Assembly (NCBI RefSeq): GCF_021730395.1
Contig: NC_069371.1
Location: 74,182,001-74,246,000, forward strand
Direction of reading: 5' to 3'
DNA: 64,000 bases
Source of the DNA: Mercenaria mercenaria
Lineage: Eukaryota > Mollusca > Bivalvia > Venerida > Veneridae
The notes below the pieces were generated by a model. That model was not told the origin of the DNA and did no database searches. It worked only from the letters and a program-made list of their open reading frames with translations. Of this stretch, positions 46,745 through 57,952 are shown piece after piece. Position 1 is the first letter of the stretch. Each line of letters opens with the position of its first letter. The position numbers and the translations under genes are program-made.

Positions 46745-49700
46745 AGTCCATCTTTGGGATCGCACCACGCGAATATTCAGAGGGGCCAAGCCCCCGCCTC
46801 CTGTATGTCTGATCCAGCAATGCATACAACTTCGAACCTTACGGGTGGCGCGAGGGGATCATACCCCGAAAACAAATGAAATGATTTCATCATTGGTATC
46901 GCATCATGCGTATGATCAGAGGGGCCAAGCCCCCGCCTCCCGTATGTCTGGTCCAGCAATGCATACATCTTCGAACCTTACGGGTGGCAAGAGGGATCTT
47001 TCCCCTTATCCAAATACAAACGAAAATAGTTCATCTTTGGTATCGCATCACGCGAATATTATGAGAGGCCGAGCCCCCGCCTCCCGTATGTCTGAACCGA
47101 CGGGTCAAGCAGCATCGAACCTCTATGCTGGCAAAGTGTGCCAGACTCCTGCTGCATATAAACCAGTTCTGACTATGGCATCAAGAGGTACTGGCGGACA
47201 AGTACCTCCGTTGGTACAAATGCGCCCACATCGGTTTCCGTGCCAAGTATTATTAGTAGTGACACCGGAGGACAAGTACCTCCACATGGTACAAATACGC
47301 CCGCATCCGTGTCTTAGTAATGGTACCGGGGGGCAAGTACCTCCGCCTGGTACGAATACGCCCTCATCAGCTTTTGTGTCAAATTATCTTTTGGGTGGTT
47401 CCGGGGAATGTGACCCACAACAGGGTACAATTGTACCATCATCCAAGTATATGCCGCTTTATCCTATGAGTGAGAGTGGGGTACTTGACCCTCAACATGA
47501 TACAGCTGTACCAGTTTTGGGTACGGTACAACAATCTCAGGCTAAAATATGGAATAGACTGTGCCCGCCCAACATAAAACAGTCCACTTTGGTGTTAACC
47601 GCCCAATTATAAGGGACAAGCAGGACTGCAGGGCCCTACAACTGGTTCATATGTGCCAGGAACTATGCCCGCACTACATCCTACAGGTGGCCCTTGGGAT
47701 CAATCCCGTCCACCTGACGGGGGCCAGAATGCTATTGCTATTGCTAGACAACCCTACCATATGGGTAGCACAGGCGATCACCCCCTCCTATTGACACAAA
47801 TGTACCCGCAACAGTTTCTGCACCAAAACCCACAAGTGGCATTTGGAATAAAATCTGTCCACCTGATCAAAACGCTCTGGTTCGACCACCCTATCCTATG
47901 GTTGACACAGGGGTTCAGGCCCCTAGAAGTAGTACAAATGTACCGGCTATGGCTCCTGTACCACATCTCACAGGTGGAACAAACGGTGGTTCGAACCTTT
48001 CCACATGGAGCTAGTGACCATGTTGTTGCATAAACACCCTACTGTATGAGTGGCACACTTAGTACAAATATACAAGCTTCCTCTCGCGTAGCGCAACCCA
48101 GGGGTGGTCATTTGTGTCAACCCCTGGCACCCGGAATGGGTTTCGTTGGGGTTCAATCCATTCCAACCAGTATAGCTTGGTTCGGTCTTCCCTGAATCCC
48201 AAATACTACAGTTGCTGCACTGCCATCTTACCATACCACTGCGTCCTTTGCGCAAATGCCCGCCAATATATCTTTAGTGGCCTCTACACCATACACTATG
48301 ACTGCTTCAATGCTACCTGATGCCGTGGCTACTCCCATGATCCGCACCCAGCTTATGCAAATATGCATGCTAGGGCACCGTTCCAAGTGCCTGCTACAAG
48401 GGCACAGATCTTACCTGCGGATGTCTCTAAATTGCTTTTTGTACTTTTAGCATGTGTAAATGTTGAGTTCTGCTCAACCCGGGGCTAGAGGGCATGGACG
48501 GTAGCATGCATTTCCACTACCGTCCTCGAACAGGCTCAATCAAACCGAGCCTGCAACGTTTTCATTTTTGTCGTGTTGAGCGACCTGTGAAGTTTTCACT
48601 TTTCTCTATTTTACCTAGGGTAAATGAGTCAATTGCGGCTCAGATCATGTACCCTTAGGGTTCTGGTCTGTTATATTCGGATTCAAGAGATACAACGCCT
48701 TATGAACATCAAGTCAGTGCTGTGGCTCCAGTCAATTTACCAACCAATGGTTCCATCTTGAACCATGAAACCTGGGCCCCCAATCGGCTATTGGGGACTC
48801 AACAGCAGGCGCCTTACGTGCTCCCCAGTAATTCTGGTTTGCAAGACTATAATAGCTCGGGTGTGCGGTTTCTGAACCAAAATGGGGTTACCCTCGTACA
48901 ACCTTTTGCAAGACCAAACGAAAATTCCAAGAAGAGACTTTAAGCTGCTAAAACTGCCACCATATGATGGCACCACAAGTTGGCGAACCTTCCGTCATAA
49001 GTTTGAAACATATGCACGTTATAATAAGTGGGGGAAGAACAGAGCAAATTTTATATAGAATCGAACCTTTCCGGGAAGGCGGGGGAGTTCTTCTCAAACT
49101 CAATCACACGTAGGTCTAACATCTCCTATGCAGAACTGCTTTAACATCCCCCCTCCGCCCCACTGAAAGATATCTAGTCCAGCTTCAGTCTGCTACACAA
49201 TGCCCGGATGAGAGCCTTAACGACTGGTCAGATAGGGTGTTAGAATTGGCCACTGAGGCATTTCCGTCCGTTGACCAGGCATTGACAGAATCACAGGCTG
49301 TAACCTGTTTTTGTTATGGAATGCGGGACGTAAGTGCAGCTGAACATGTGATCCCTCTCAAACTAAAACACGCTCGTGCTTAGAACGTGCTAAGGAATTT
49401 CAACAGTGCCATAATGCATTACAGGGCAATCTGTCTCCGCATAAGGAATGCCCAAATATTAAGGCTACTAGGGAGTCAATTCCCAGACGTTCAGAGAGGC
49501 TTGCCTCCAGTACAGACTCAGATAGTTCAAGTCCGACTATTAGTTCTAAAGTCGCTCCAACCCCAACACAACATACCATCTCAGAGTTACTAAACAGTAT
49601 GATTAAAGTCCAGGAGACCGCTAGCAAAAGCCAACTTAAATACCAAGAAAACGCTACTAAGCAGCAGACAGATTTGTTGAAAGCTATGTCTGAGCTTACC

Positions 49701-50650
49701 GCCAAAGTTGATCAATCATTGTCTCCCTCTCCGTACAGTCCTGGAAGAAATAAGTATCAGGAAAACAGTCCGGGTAGATCAGGCAGTCCTAGTCGGAATG
49801 GGGAAGGCTACTTTAATTTTGGAGGAAATCATTGGCTGAAGTATCGTACTTTGCCTAGATCTCCAGGGAAATGCTTTAATTGTCAGGGAGATCACCTGAG
49901 AAGAGATTGCCCTGAACTGAAGGAGCAGAGTAATTCTCCGACTGACCGGAGGGTCGCTTTTAAAGAGTGAGCAATATTTCAAATAAGGTAGAGTGTCCTC
50001 CATGATGATCACATTTAAGCAGTCTTAGTTTTTATATTTATCTTTTGATGTACACAGGGGAGTACTCCTGTAATTTTACATGATGTTGGTGAAATTTTAC
50101 AAGAATATATAAAACAGGGGAGATTACACTTGTAATTGTATATAATGTACATGAATTGCCTATTTTATGATTGGTCAGTTTAGGATGTTTAACAAAGGGG
50201 AGATTACCCTTGTAAGATATTAAACCAGGGAGGTTACCATTTTGTATAGTGTATGTTCTCAAGGATCTATTTCTCCCTGCATTTACCACGTGGTTGACAT
50301 GGAATGTCCAGGCCATTTTGAGTATTCACCAGGTCACCAACTGGAAATAATAAATTCCCGATAGTTTGTTAATGCTGGAGTCGAATGCTCAGTATTTTGT
50401 CCTATGGGGGTTTTCAGATTTGGCAGCCCACATTTGTTGGGCATTTTGTCCCATGGGGTTTTCAGATTTGGCTGCCCACATTTGTTAGGCAGTTTGTCCC
50501 ATGGTGTTTCCAGATTTGGCAGTCAACATTTGCTGGGCATGACTGCCCAGACAGTGGCAGACATTATTGTAACGTGCACAATGGGTGTTTTGACCCTAAC
50601 AGCCAAAAATACTCAGGCCCTGTATTTCCAGTAGAAGAACGGACAATTTC
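46745..50650 (+). mobile_element. Fossil gag region of a Ty3/gypsy-like LTR element, with internal tandem repeats
   Basis: A broken relic without pol. Parts: a repeat-rich proline/glycine/threonine region (46745-47400) with three ~141-base units containing CAAGCCCCCGCCTCC and then three ~70-base units with CAAGTACCTCC; an LTR-like fragment (48414-48616); a Gag-like core (about 48720-49450); and a Gag C-terminus (49599-49967) ending in a CCHC zinc knuckle (C-x2-C-x4-H-x4-C near 49874-49915). Behind it lie GGGGAGATTACxCTTGTA words and three ~49-base repeats (50391-50545). There are at least several breaks across the coding part; it is long inactive. The shared LTR-like block suggests kinship with the fossil at 5430-11431. 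Confidence 0.7.
48414..48616 (+). repeat. LTR-like fragment shared with 9170-11431
   Basis: Runs from GCGGATGTCTCTAAATTGCT to CACTTTTCTCTATTTTA and matches the triplicated block of the candidate LTR with few differences. It splits the Gag-like region, so it came by insertion or recombination. Confidence 0.75.
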
Positions 50651-51514
50651 GTAATTTCCTGTAACTTTGGTGTAAGGGAAAGTTTCCCCTGATCTAGGTA
50701 ATTTAATTAAGCAGTGTTTATTCACTGTGTATTTGTGTAGGGGAAAGATTCATTTATTAAATATTTACATTTATAACCTATATCTGGTATGGATGTATAT
50801 ACCTATGTTCTGTTTCGTCTATTTTATAAATATCAAAAAAAAAATATTGCAGTTTACTCTATAAATTACAATGCAATTAAATAATCAACATAATGTACGA
50901 CTATTATAACGCAAAGAAATCAACAAGCTATAGCAGAGTCTTCAAAGGTGTTGCTGCCGGTATAAAATATAAGTCATAGCAAAAACATTGCGGCAGCCAT
51001 CTTGGCGGCCATTTTTTAAATAAACTTGGTACGTTTCGTTTAAATATATATTTCGTAGTTTATACATTGTTTTGATAAGGAAACTATAGTATGATGTATA
51101 CATAACTGAAGATGATTATCAATTTATTTTTTAATTTACCTGTTATTAGATATATTCTATATTGAATTACCCCACCCACTTAAATATACGTATATATATA
51201 TTATCAATAATTTGAATGTGTCCTTTAACAAAATAATAATGTTATTACAATTTATTATCACTTATTCAACACGGAATTGCATTGTGTAAGGAACAACAGT
51301 AAATAGAGGAATACAAACAAAGTATATTGACTGTATGTTCAAGAAAACAGTATTCATCACATTTTAGTCCATATAAAATTGGTATAAAATGTGTCAAAAA
51401 GTTGTATTTCATATCGATAAATGCATATAATTGTGCAGATTTATAACTTTCACATTTTTATAATAACTTCAAATTAATTTACAACAGTTAAATGCTTTTA
51501 TTTTGCAATTTTAT
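50651..51514. other. AT-rich DNA, nothing recognised
   Basis: No gene seen. A GCAGCCATCTTGGCGGCC word at 50992-51009 resembles the GATGGCC motif of the neighbouring inverted repeat. Confidence 0.45.
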
Positions 51515-51700
51515 GCATTGGGTATCATTTTCATGTATCAGCGACCAAGTTGGTGGCCATCTTGAATTTGAGGACTTTGCCCAGTGACTAGAAACTGGCA
51601 TCAGGCAGTTCTGAAAACTACATATTCTGACGAACATTTTGGTATGCAGAAGTTGATGTGCACATTCATAGACCACCTACTACCAGTTTTAAGCTACTTA
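51515..51700 (-). repeat. Right arm of the long inverted repeat
   Basis: Complementary to 45480-45665 with moderate divergence. The two arms bracket the fossil Gag region, so the relic appears to lie inside an older DNA element. Confidence 0.6.
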
Positions 51701-52340
51701 TTTGGCCATATTTGCAGCATGAATATATACATTTACTCAACTGAAGATGTAAAAACCAAGCAAACATGACCATATGCCTTTAAATTAGGGCTTTAGAGTG
51801 ACAATAATCAAAAATACGTTGGCTATTTCGAAATTCTTATTTTTCTATAGATCTGTATTAAATATATTAACTAAAATGTGTGCGAATCTTTTTAACGTCA
51901 TCTATTTTTTCCGAAATCGGTATCTTAAAAGTAACAAAAACATGTTTGAAATGCAGAAATGCACGAAATGGCACCTTCGAAAAAAAAATCCAGGGGAGCA
52001 TGCCCCCGGACCCCCTACCAAATGCCTCCCTATTTTTTACCTCTGGCTACGGGCCTGTAATACCTATATAAATTCTGTAAAAAAAAAATCGGCTTGCATT
52101 TCACAATTTAATATGAACAGGCAGAAAAAAATCCGAATTGTACCTTTTAAATTCCGTATTTTACCAGCCGGACTACTTTCGCTAATTTAATATGCATGAC
52201 CTGACACAGTTCTATAAACAGCGCACATAAAAGCTTCACTTGGTGCCATTTTAATATCGATAAACATGATTTCGTTCAATAACAAAGAAACAAACAAAAA
52301 GGTAGAGGAATATTATAAAAGGACTTAATGTTCATTATAA

Positions 52341-52473
52341 CAGTAGCTAGATCTGGGATTTTTTATTCGGCTCTCGTGGATTTTGTAAAGTCGGATCACA
52401 CTTGGCGCTTGGGCGCCTCGTGAGATCCGCTCTTGCAAAATCCACTTGAGCCGAATACAGATCGATATACTGT
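52341..52473. repeat. 133-bp hairpin with GGCGC/CACGAG-type core
   Basis: ATTCGGCTCTCGTGGATTTT pairs with AAAATCCACTTGAGCCGAAT, and the stem continues through GGATC/GATCC and GGCGC/GCGCC to the centre near 52410. The core read on the minus strand contains CACGAGGCGCC, like the hairpins at 4586 and 36784. Outer ends ACAGTA and TACTGT also pair. Confidence 0.75.
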
Positions 52474-54567
52474 AATGATAACCCCTTTGTATCATTTCTT
52501 TAGTGTCTCGGTCACTTTACTGGGCATTTAAACTGCCGACCCTAAAGTTTGCAGAAAAATAGCTTACAATCTAGATATCTATCAGTCAATTTAGATTTAG
52601 TTTATATTTACTCTTTCAGTCATACAACGCTGATCGTTTGTTTGTCTTTAAGTATAATTTTCAATTTTGACAGCTGTTATGTATAGTGATTCATCCCAGT
52701 TTTGATTTTCACAATGTCGCAACTTATCTTCAAACATCTAACACTGAATGAATTATTTCAGTGAAATCAGAAGAAAACACAAATACTGAATTTGGATAAG
52801 ATCACTGCTTACTTTTATTATGTGAAGAAAAAATACCACATCATGTCTTTTTTCCAGTTATTAATTGATTAGAACTAATCAATTAAAATCGTATTTTTTA
52901 AAGATAACATGAAGGTAAACTCACCTGTATTTCATCCAATAATCCCAACTGTCTGGAAGGTAGAATGAGTTAAATATATCGAACCGTTTGAAATATTATC
53001 GTGTTATGTATGTTAAATACGTTACAAGTAATATTATTCAATCATCGAAAAAATATTAATTTAAAAACGATCCGATCGATTTCTCTATTTATAAAAAGGT
53101 AAATTGTTTACGCGTCACTATGATTTCGTCATAGCGTCAAACTTCATAGCGGCGCTCTGGTAAAGAAATTCATAGTTTGGTGACAGTATTCCAAACTGTT
53201 GATATTAGATCTTGATAACGCGTTAAGAACGAAATAATGTACATTCGTATGTCTCATTATGAGCTCTCCATAAGACCGTGCGCTAGTCATCTCGACAAAG
53301 TTTTAAGCTGAGTAAGGGCTATATACCGCATGCCAAGACTAATGTAGATTTCTAACTAAATTATTTCATTACAGTTTATCACAGATTAAAAATTTATCAT
53401 GGGAAACGAGATGATCATCTTATAGTGTTATTATCCTACCTCTTTTAACTAAAGAGGAATCTACCAGATTAAAGCCCGATTAGATGAACACTGAATCAAA
53501 AAATTGGGCCTTTCCGTGAGAAAGTCTTATTACAAAAATCAAAACTGAGATAACAAAATATCCATACAGAACATTTTTTTATCTTTCAAATCTGAAAATG
53601 TGCAAAAAATATTTACTTTATTTAAAGAGTTACAATGATTTTAAGAAAGTCACCTAGGGTATTTTAGACGCCATGAAAGCAGTATGACGCCACCGTGCAT
53701 AACATGTATTTTTCAAGACATTTATGCAACAAAGTTTGCAAATATCAATTACTAAACACCAGCCGTTTGAATATTTAGAAACAGTTTGAAATGATTTTAC
53801 AGAAAAAAAACTTAATCATATATTTTGGTTTCATTGCGGGCCTTTTATCTTTACACCTCTGTATTTTCATGTCGCATGGTGCTTTGGAATTTCCCTTGTC
53901 ATTAATGCATGTATTTGTAAAATATGGTAGAATTTGATTTCCCTTAGATAACTGTATTACAATATACTTGTTTCTAGTTTCTGCATGAACATATGAAGGA
54001 CAATGATTTTCCAGTATTTCAAATTACTTATATCATGTCACAAATGCAGGTTTTCTGATGGAACGGCCAATATTTATTCTGTTGTGTTTCATTGAAAGGG
54101 CTGAAAAATCATGGTATGATTCATATAAACGTTAGCACACACTCTTACCTAGATGCAACTGTCTAGAGACTTGCCCTAAGCCCTCTTTATACGATAGAAA
54201 CAATATATTTATTTACTGAACTTGTTGAATGAACACCGTTTGTTAATCCTTATCCTGTCCATGTTGTATCAGTGTAATGGAAAAGTAACTTATCTTTGTA
54301 GATAAGACAGTCATACATCTAACAGTCCTGAAATTGATTTTGTTTTATTTTCTCATATTTCTAGATATTTTCCCATACTTTGACGCAAATATATTGTTAG
54401 TAGAAATTGTTCTCTTTCCAACAGTAGCCTTTCAGTATATTTGAATTGTGAAATTCTTTTTGTTTGTTACTTAAAAAAACAGCGTCTGTTTGTTGACAAA
54501 TTTCACCATAAAAAATGTCACACTTATCCCAGGGCTTTAATTTATCCGATCTTTACACAGTTTTGTA
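52474..54567. other. Intergenic, no gene seen
   Basis: AT-rich sequence without recognised repeats or coding potential. Confidence 0.5.
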
Positions 54568-54571
54568 TTAA

Positions 54572-55366
54572 GGTATTGGACCCCTAATAGTAATGTTTAG
54601 AAAATGGCATTTGCTTGGTATATTCTTAAAGCTGACCATGTTTCGCACTATGTTGCAAATTTTGAACAACTTTTACCGTCCCCGTTTTTTGTAAATCTTG
54701 TATAATTTATGGAATTTCCTCAAGCTCAAGTAGAGACAAATTTCAATGTGATGGCCACTATCTAAAACATTAGCAGAGAATTCATTAAAGCATTATTTTT
54801 GACAAAAGAAACACCAAACTATTGTTAAACAATTATATAACACAAACTCAAACTGTAAATACCATTTTTTTTCTAGGGTGCCTCAAGTAAACAGATTAAA
54901 TGAGACAGAATTCTAACTCCAAATTCTTAAAACATTATGGTCGAATCCTGTGTGTCTGTTTTTGAATTTTGCTCACTTCATTCAGAAATAACCTTGGGGC
55001 AGAAGTAAAACCTACCTGCATTTCTTCCACAATGTAATCTAAAGAATGAAGGCAAAATAGAGAACTTTTACCGCATGTAACTCAGTATTTTTAAAGATGT
55101 CTAACTCTACCCATCCTAATTCAGAGGTAAATTCACTTTGAACAGCAAGAAATCACTTATAAAATGAAAATTTTCCACTTTTGTACAATACATCCATAAT
55201 AAGTCTTGAAAGAAGTAAAACTTACTAGAAAAAAAGGAAAATATGGAAAAAAAATTTGGTCCCAGTGGGGCTTGAACCTACACACCCCTGAAAATTGCTG
55301 TCAAAGTAGGTTTATGGTAGGAATTGAAACTTCAAAAAGGAGGTACTCTATTATGGGTCCAATACC
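54572..55366. mobile_element. TIR element flanked by TTAA, with a tRNA-like T-arm
   Basis: GGTATTGGACCCCTAATAG at 54572 mirrors the right end (CTATTATGGGTCCAATACC) at 55366, and TTAA flanks both sides, as in piggyBac-type or other TTAA-targeting elements. It is 795 bases long with no transposase. On the minus strand near 55262-55282, GTAGGTTCAAGCCCCACTG matches a tRNA T-arm with a B-box-like centre; no matching A box was found. Confidence 0.7.
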
Positions 55367-55370
55367 TTAA

Positions 55371-56217
55371 GATAGCTAACCCTTGTGGCAATTATGAATT
55401 ATGTGGTAAAAAGTCCATAGTTTGTATGAGGTACTAGTGTAGCGTGCACGGCCTAGCTCAGTATATAAAATATAGTATACATTTTTCAATCAATCTATCT
55501 CAAATTAACTGATGACGAAAACTCAAAATTCGTGGATGGGATCTTGTAGTATGGCGATTCACAACAAACAATGCCCGAGGTGAATATCATACATTAAGGT
55601 TTTACCTAAATACCACCAGATGTCGAGTTCCTATCGTTGTGGAACTTAAACAAAACGCAATGTTTTGAGTAAGAACTCAGACTATGATAGGAGGTCAAGA
55701 ACCTAATAGTATTTGGTTATTTTATTATATTATTTATTGTTCAGCGATGTTATTCAGTCTGTAGCTTGGCAGATTCTTTAATATATTTAATTTGACATTG
55801 TTGACTCCTCGGTAGTCAGGCAGGTTCTGATCTCTTCGTTGCGCTGGCCTCGTATTTAAGCTTCATCCAACTGTAATTAATGAGCGCTCAATGATTATGA
55901 CAAAATCAAGCACCTTAGTACAGTGATCATGGAAGTGAGTAATTTGTCTTTAATTTGTGAATTTTCCATAATTAGAGCCTATAACTATCGTAATTAACGT
56001 GTCAGTAGATAGAACTTTCTTTTCTATGAATTCATGAAAGATTAGTGCTTATTTCATTTAGTCTATCATCTAAAATATTGAAGTATGACGGATCATCGGC
56101 GGTTCGAATATGATTTGGTCTAACTATTCTAGGTACGAATCATAAGGTATGCGGTAACTAAATTATTTCAAAACATCCTGATAGAGGCATCTCGCCACAC
56201 TAGGTCTATAGCCATCT
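55371..56217. other. Intergenic, nothing recognised
   Basis: No gene or named repeat supported. Confidence 0.5.
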
Positions 56218-57105
56218 CCCAGCCAGCATTCTATATCGGCCCGATATCAAACCGACATCGTTGTCTATAACGGCCCGATATCAGCTTCAATTTCGGCTGC
56301 AAATAGGAATGATGTCGGCCCGGCGTCGGCAGACGGTATAGGGCCAACATCTTAATGACATTGGTCCGATATTGGCAAACGATATTTGACCAACATCAAC
56401 ACCGATATTGACAGATCATATTGTGGTCACGAAATAGTGTGACACGCAGTGCTTTATCAAAGTTTTCTTAAACTATAGACTTTGTAAATTCTCACAGTAA
56501 TTTTCTTAAGAACTGATGTGTCTCGCATCATGTGTATGACGCCTATTTGATTTTATTGATATAATATTTTTCACAACTATATACTGCATGTTTTATACAG
56601 TTGCGTAAGCTTTCTGTATATTCTTAACACTATTAAAATTGTTCAATTAGAATTTTAAGCATATCTATATTTTCAATTTTTTGTAATATAAATAAATATT
56701 TTTATTGTGGCATTTTACATAGAAATAAAAATGCATCTTAATTATTACCTCCCTTTATTACATATAAAATTTTGATAAATACCGTCTACAAACTTTGTTT
56801 TGAACCTAGTTTTGTTAATTCTGGCATACATCATATTTGCTTCATAAATTAGCACATATAAATAATTAGATTACTTTTTCACGTTTATCAATAATATTTT
56901 GAAGAAGATAGTTATTTTAGAGAATCCAATATCGGCCCGATGTCAGTTCGGCGTACGAAATAGTTACACTGATTAATGTCGATCTACCGACTTCAATATT
57001 TTGCGACACTATGTACAACGGCCCGACGTCGGCCCTACATCGGCACATTTTGCCGACATTCCGACATTATACCTATATCGGGCCGATATAGTCATGCTGG
57101 CCGGG
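56218..57105. mobile_element. TIR element rich in TATCGGCCCGATAT palindromes
   Basis: CCCAGCCAGCATTCTATATC at the left pairs with GATATAGTCATGCTGGCCGG at the right. Both ends carry many CGGCCCGATRTCGG-type words, often palindromic; the middle 490 bases are plain AT-rich DNA. No coding capacity and no clear target duplication. The family looks abundant in bivalves, from memory. Confidence 0.7.
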
Positions 57106-57724
57106 CTAAACCTACCATAAAGTCTTAGAGGAGTTGTCTGGATCATTTTATTTTCAGCTCAAATAACTTCCTTTCAGAATTTTTTTCAGCCTATGTACTT
57201 AGATGCAATAAACTACATATATATCTAAAATAGATAGTTCCTACTTGAAGTTTGTATTTTTGGTTCCACTGCCTACATTCTCTACAGTGATACAAGCAAT
57301 ATTGATTAAATACTGTCCTAGCGACAGGTAGACATCATAACAACGGATCGATATTGAAGGCGAGTATGGATTTTGTTATACATAACCATGCATAATTTAT
57401 CGGGAAGTGATCCATGCAAATTTTCATAATGGAAATACATGTACAATCAAAACAATAGTTTAAGTTTGTATTATTTCATTCGTGGGAAAGAAAAGGTATT
57501 AAGGAAACATAATATCTAATAAATTATTTGTGTCAATAAGGTAAGTGTCTAAAATGTGGAACGTATAAAGGAAATGAGGAGACAGGAATAAAAAAAAATC
57601 TGCTTATATCTGTTTATAGTAATGAGTTCATCTCTCCATCATATTTTCAGTATGTCAAAACTGTTATCACTATAGTCAATCGTTACATTGAAAACTTTAA
57701 GCATTCGTGATTTTTTTCTATACA
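57106..57724. other. Intergenic, nothing recognised
   Basis: AT-rich, no coding signal. Confidence 0.45.
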
Positions 57725-57935
57725 ATAGTAGGTGAGCTACTGTGATCACGCATCGTCCGTCATGCATGCGTCCATCGTCCATCCATACTTTTCGTCACAT
57801 GACATCTCCTCTGAAACCATTTCTAAAAGTTGTTGCAACTTGACCTGGATATTATTTGCATTGTCCTCTACCAAAGTTGTTCAAAGTATATAGAATTGCC
57901 ATAGCAACAGAAATGAACAACTTTTTTCAAAAGTC
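57725..57935. repeat. GTGAGCTACTGTGATCACGC-type repeat
   Basis: Begins AGGTGAGCTACTGTGATCAC and continues through CATCGTCC words and GTTGTTCAAAGTATAT. I recognise it as a common bivalve interspersed sequence. It abuts the 3' end of the LINE and may be its tail or an independent insertion. Confidence 0.5.
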
Positions 57936-57952
57936 TTCTTCGCAGAGACACC

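Larger units (their letters stand above)
39401..52057. mobile_element. Possible hAT-like termini bracketing a 12.7-kb transposon nest
   Basis: CAGGCCCGTAGC at 39401 and its complement GCTACGGGCCTG ending at 52057 look like hAT ends, each followed inward by an AGGGAGGC word. The 8-bp flanks do not match (TAATTATA, TAATACCT), so these could be ends of two different copies. The interior contains several other elements and a fossil Gag region; no hAT transposase was recognised. Confidence 0.4.

Noticed and set aside
46845-47612. 255-residue proline/threonine-rich host protein
   Set aside because: Its repeats are tandem DNA units in front of a Gag relic and continue out of frame; best read as part of the fossil element.
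45507-51676. Pair of homologous small genes (MVYECAQ and MVYECAH starts)
   Set aside because: The similarity is that of an inverted DNA repeat on both sides of the fossil; no codon-type conservation or splice context was seen.
39401-52057. A single intact hAT transposon of 12.7 kb
   Set aside because: The termini match but the 8-bp flanks do not, and no transposase was found; kept only as a low-confidence bracket.
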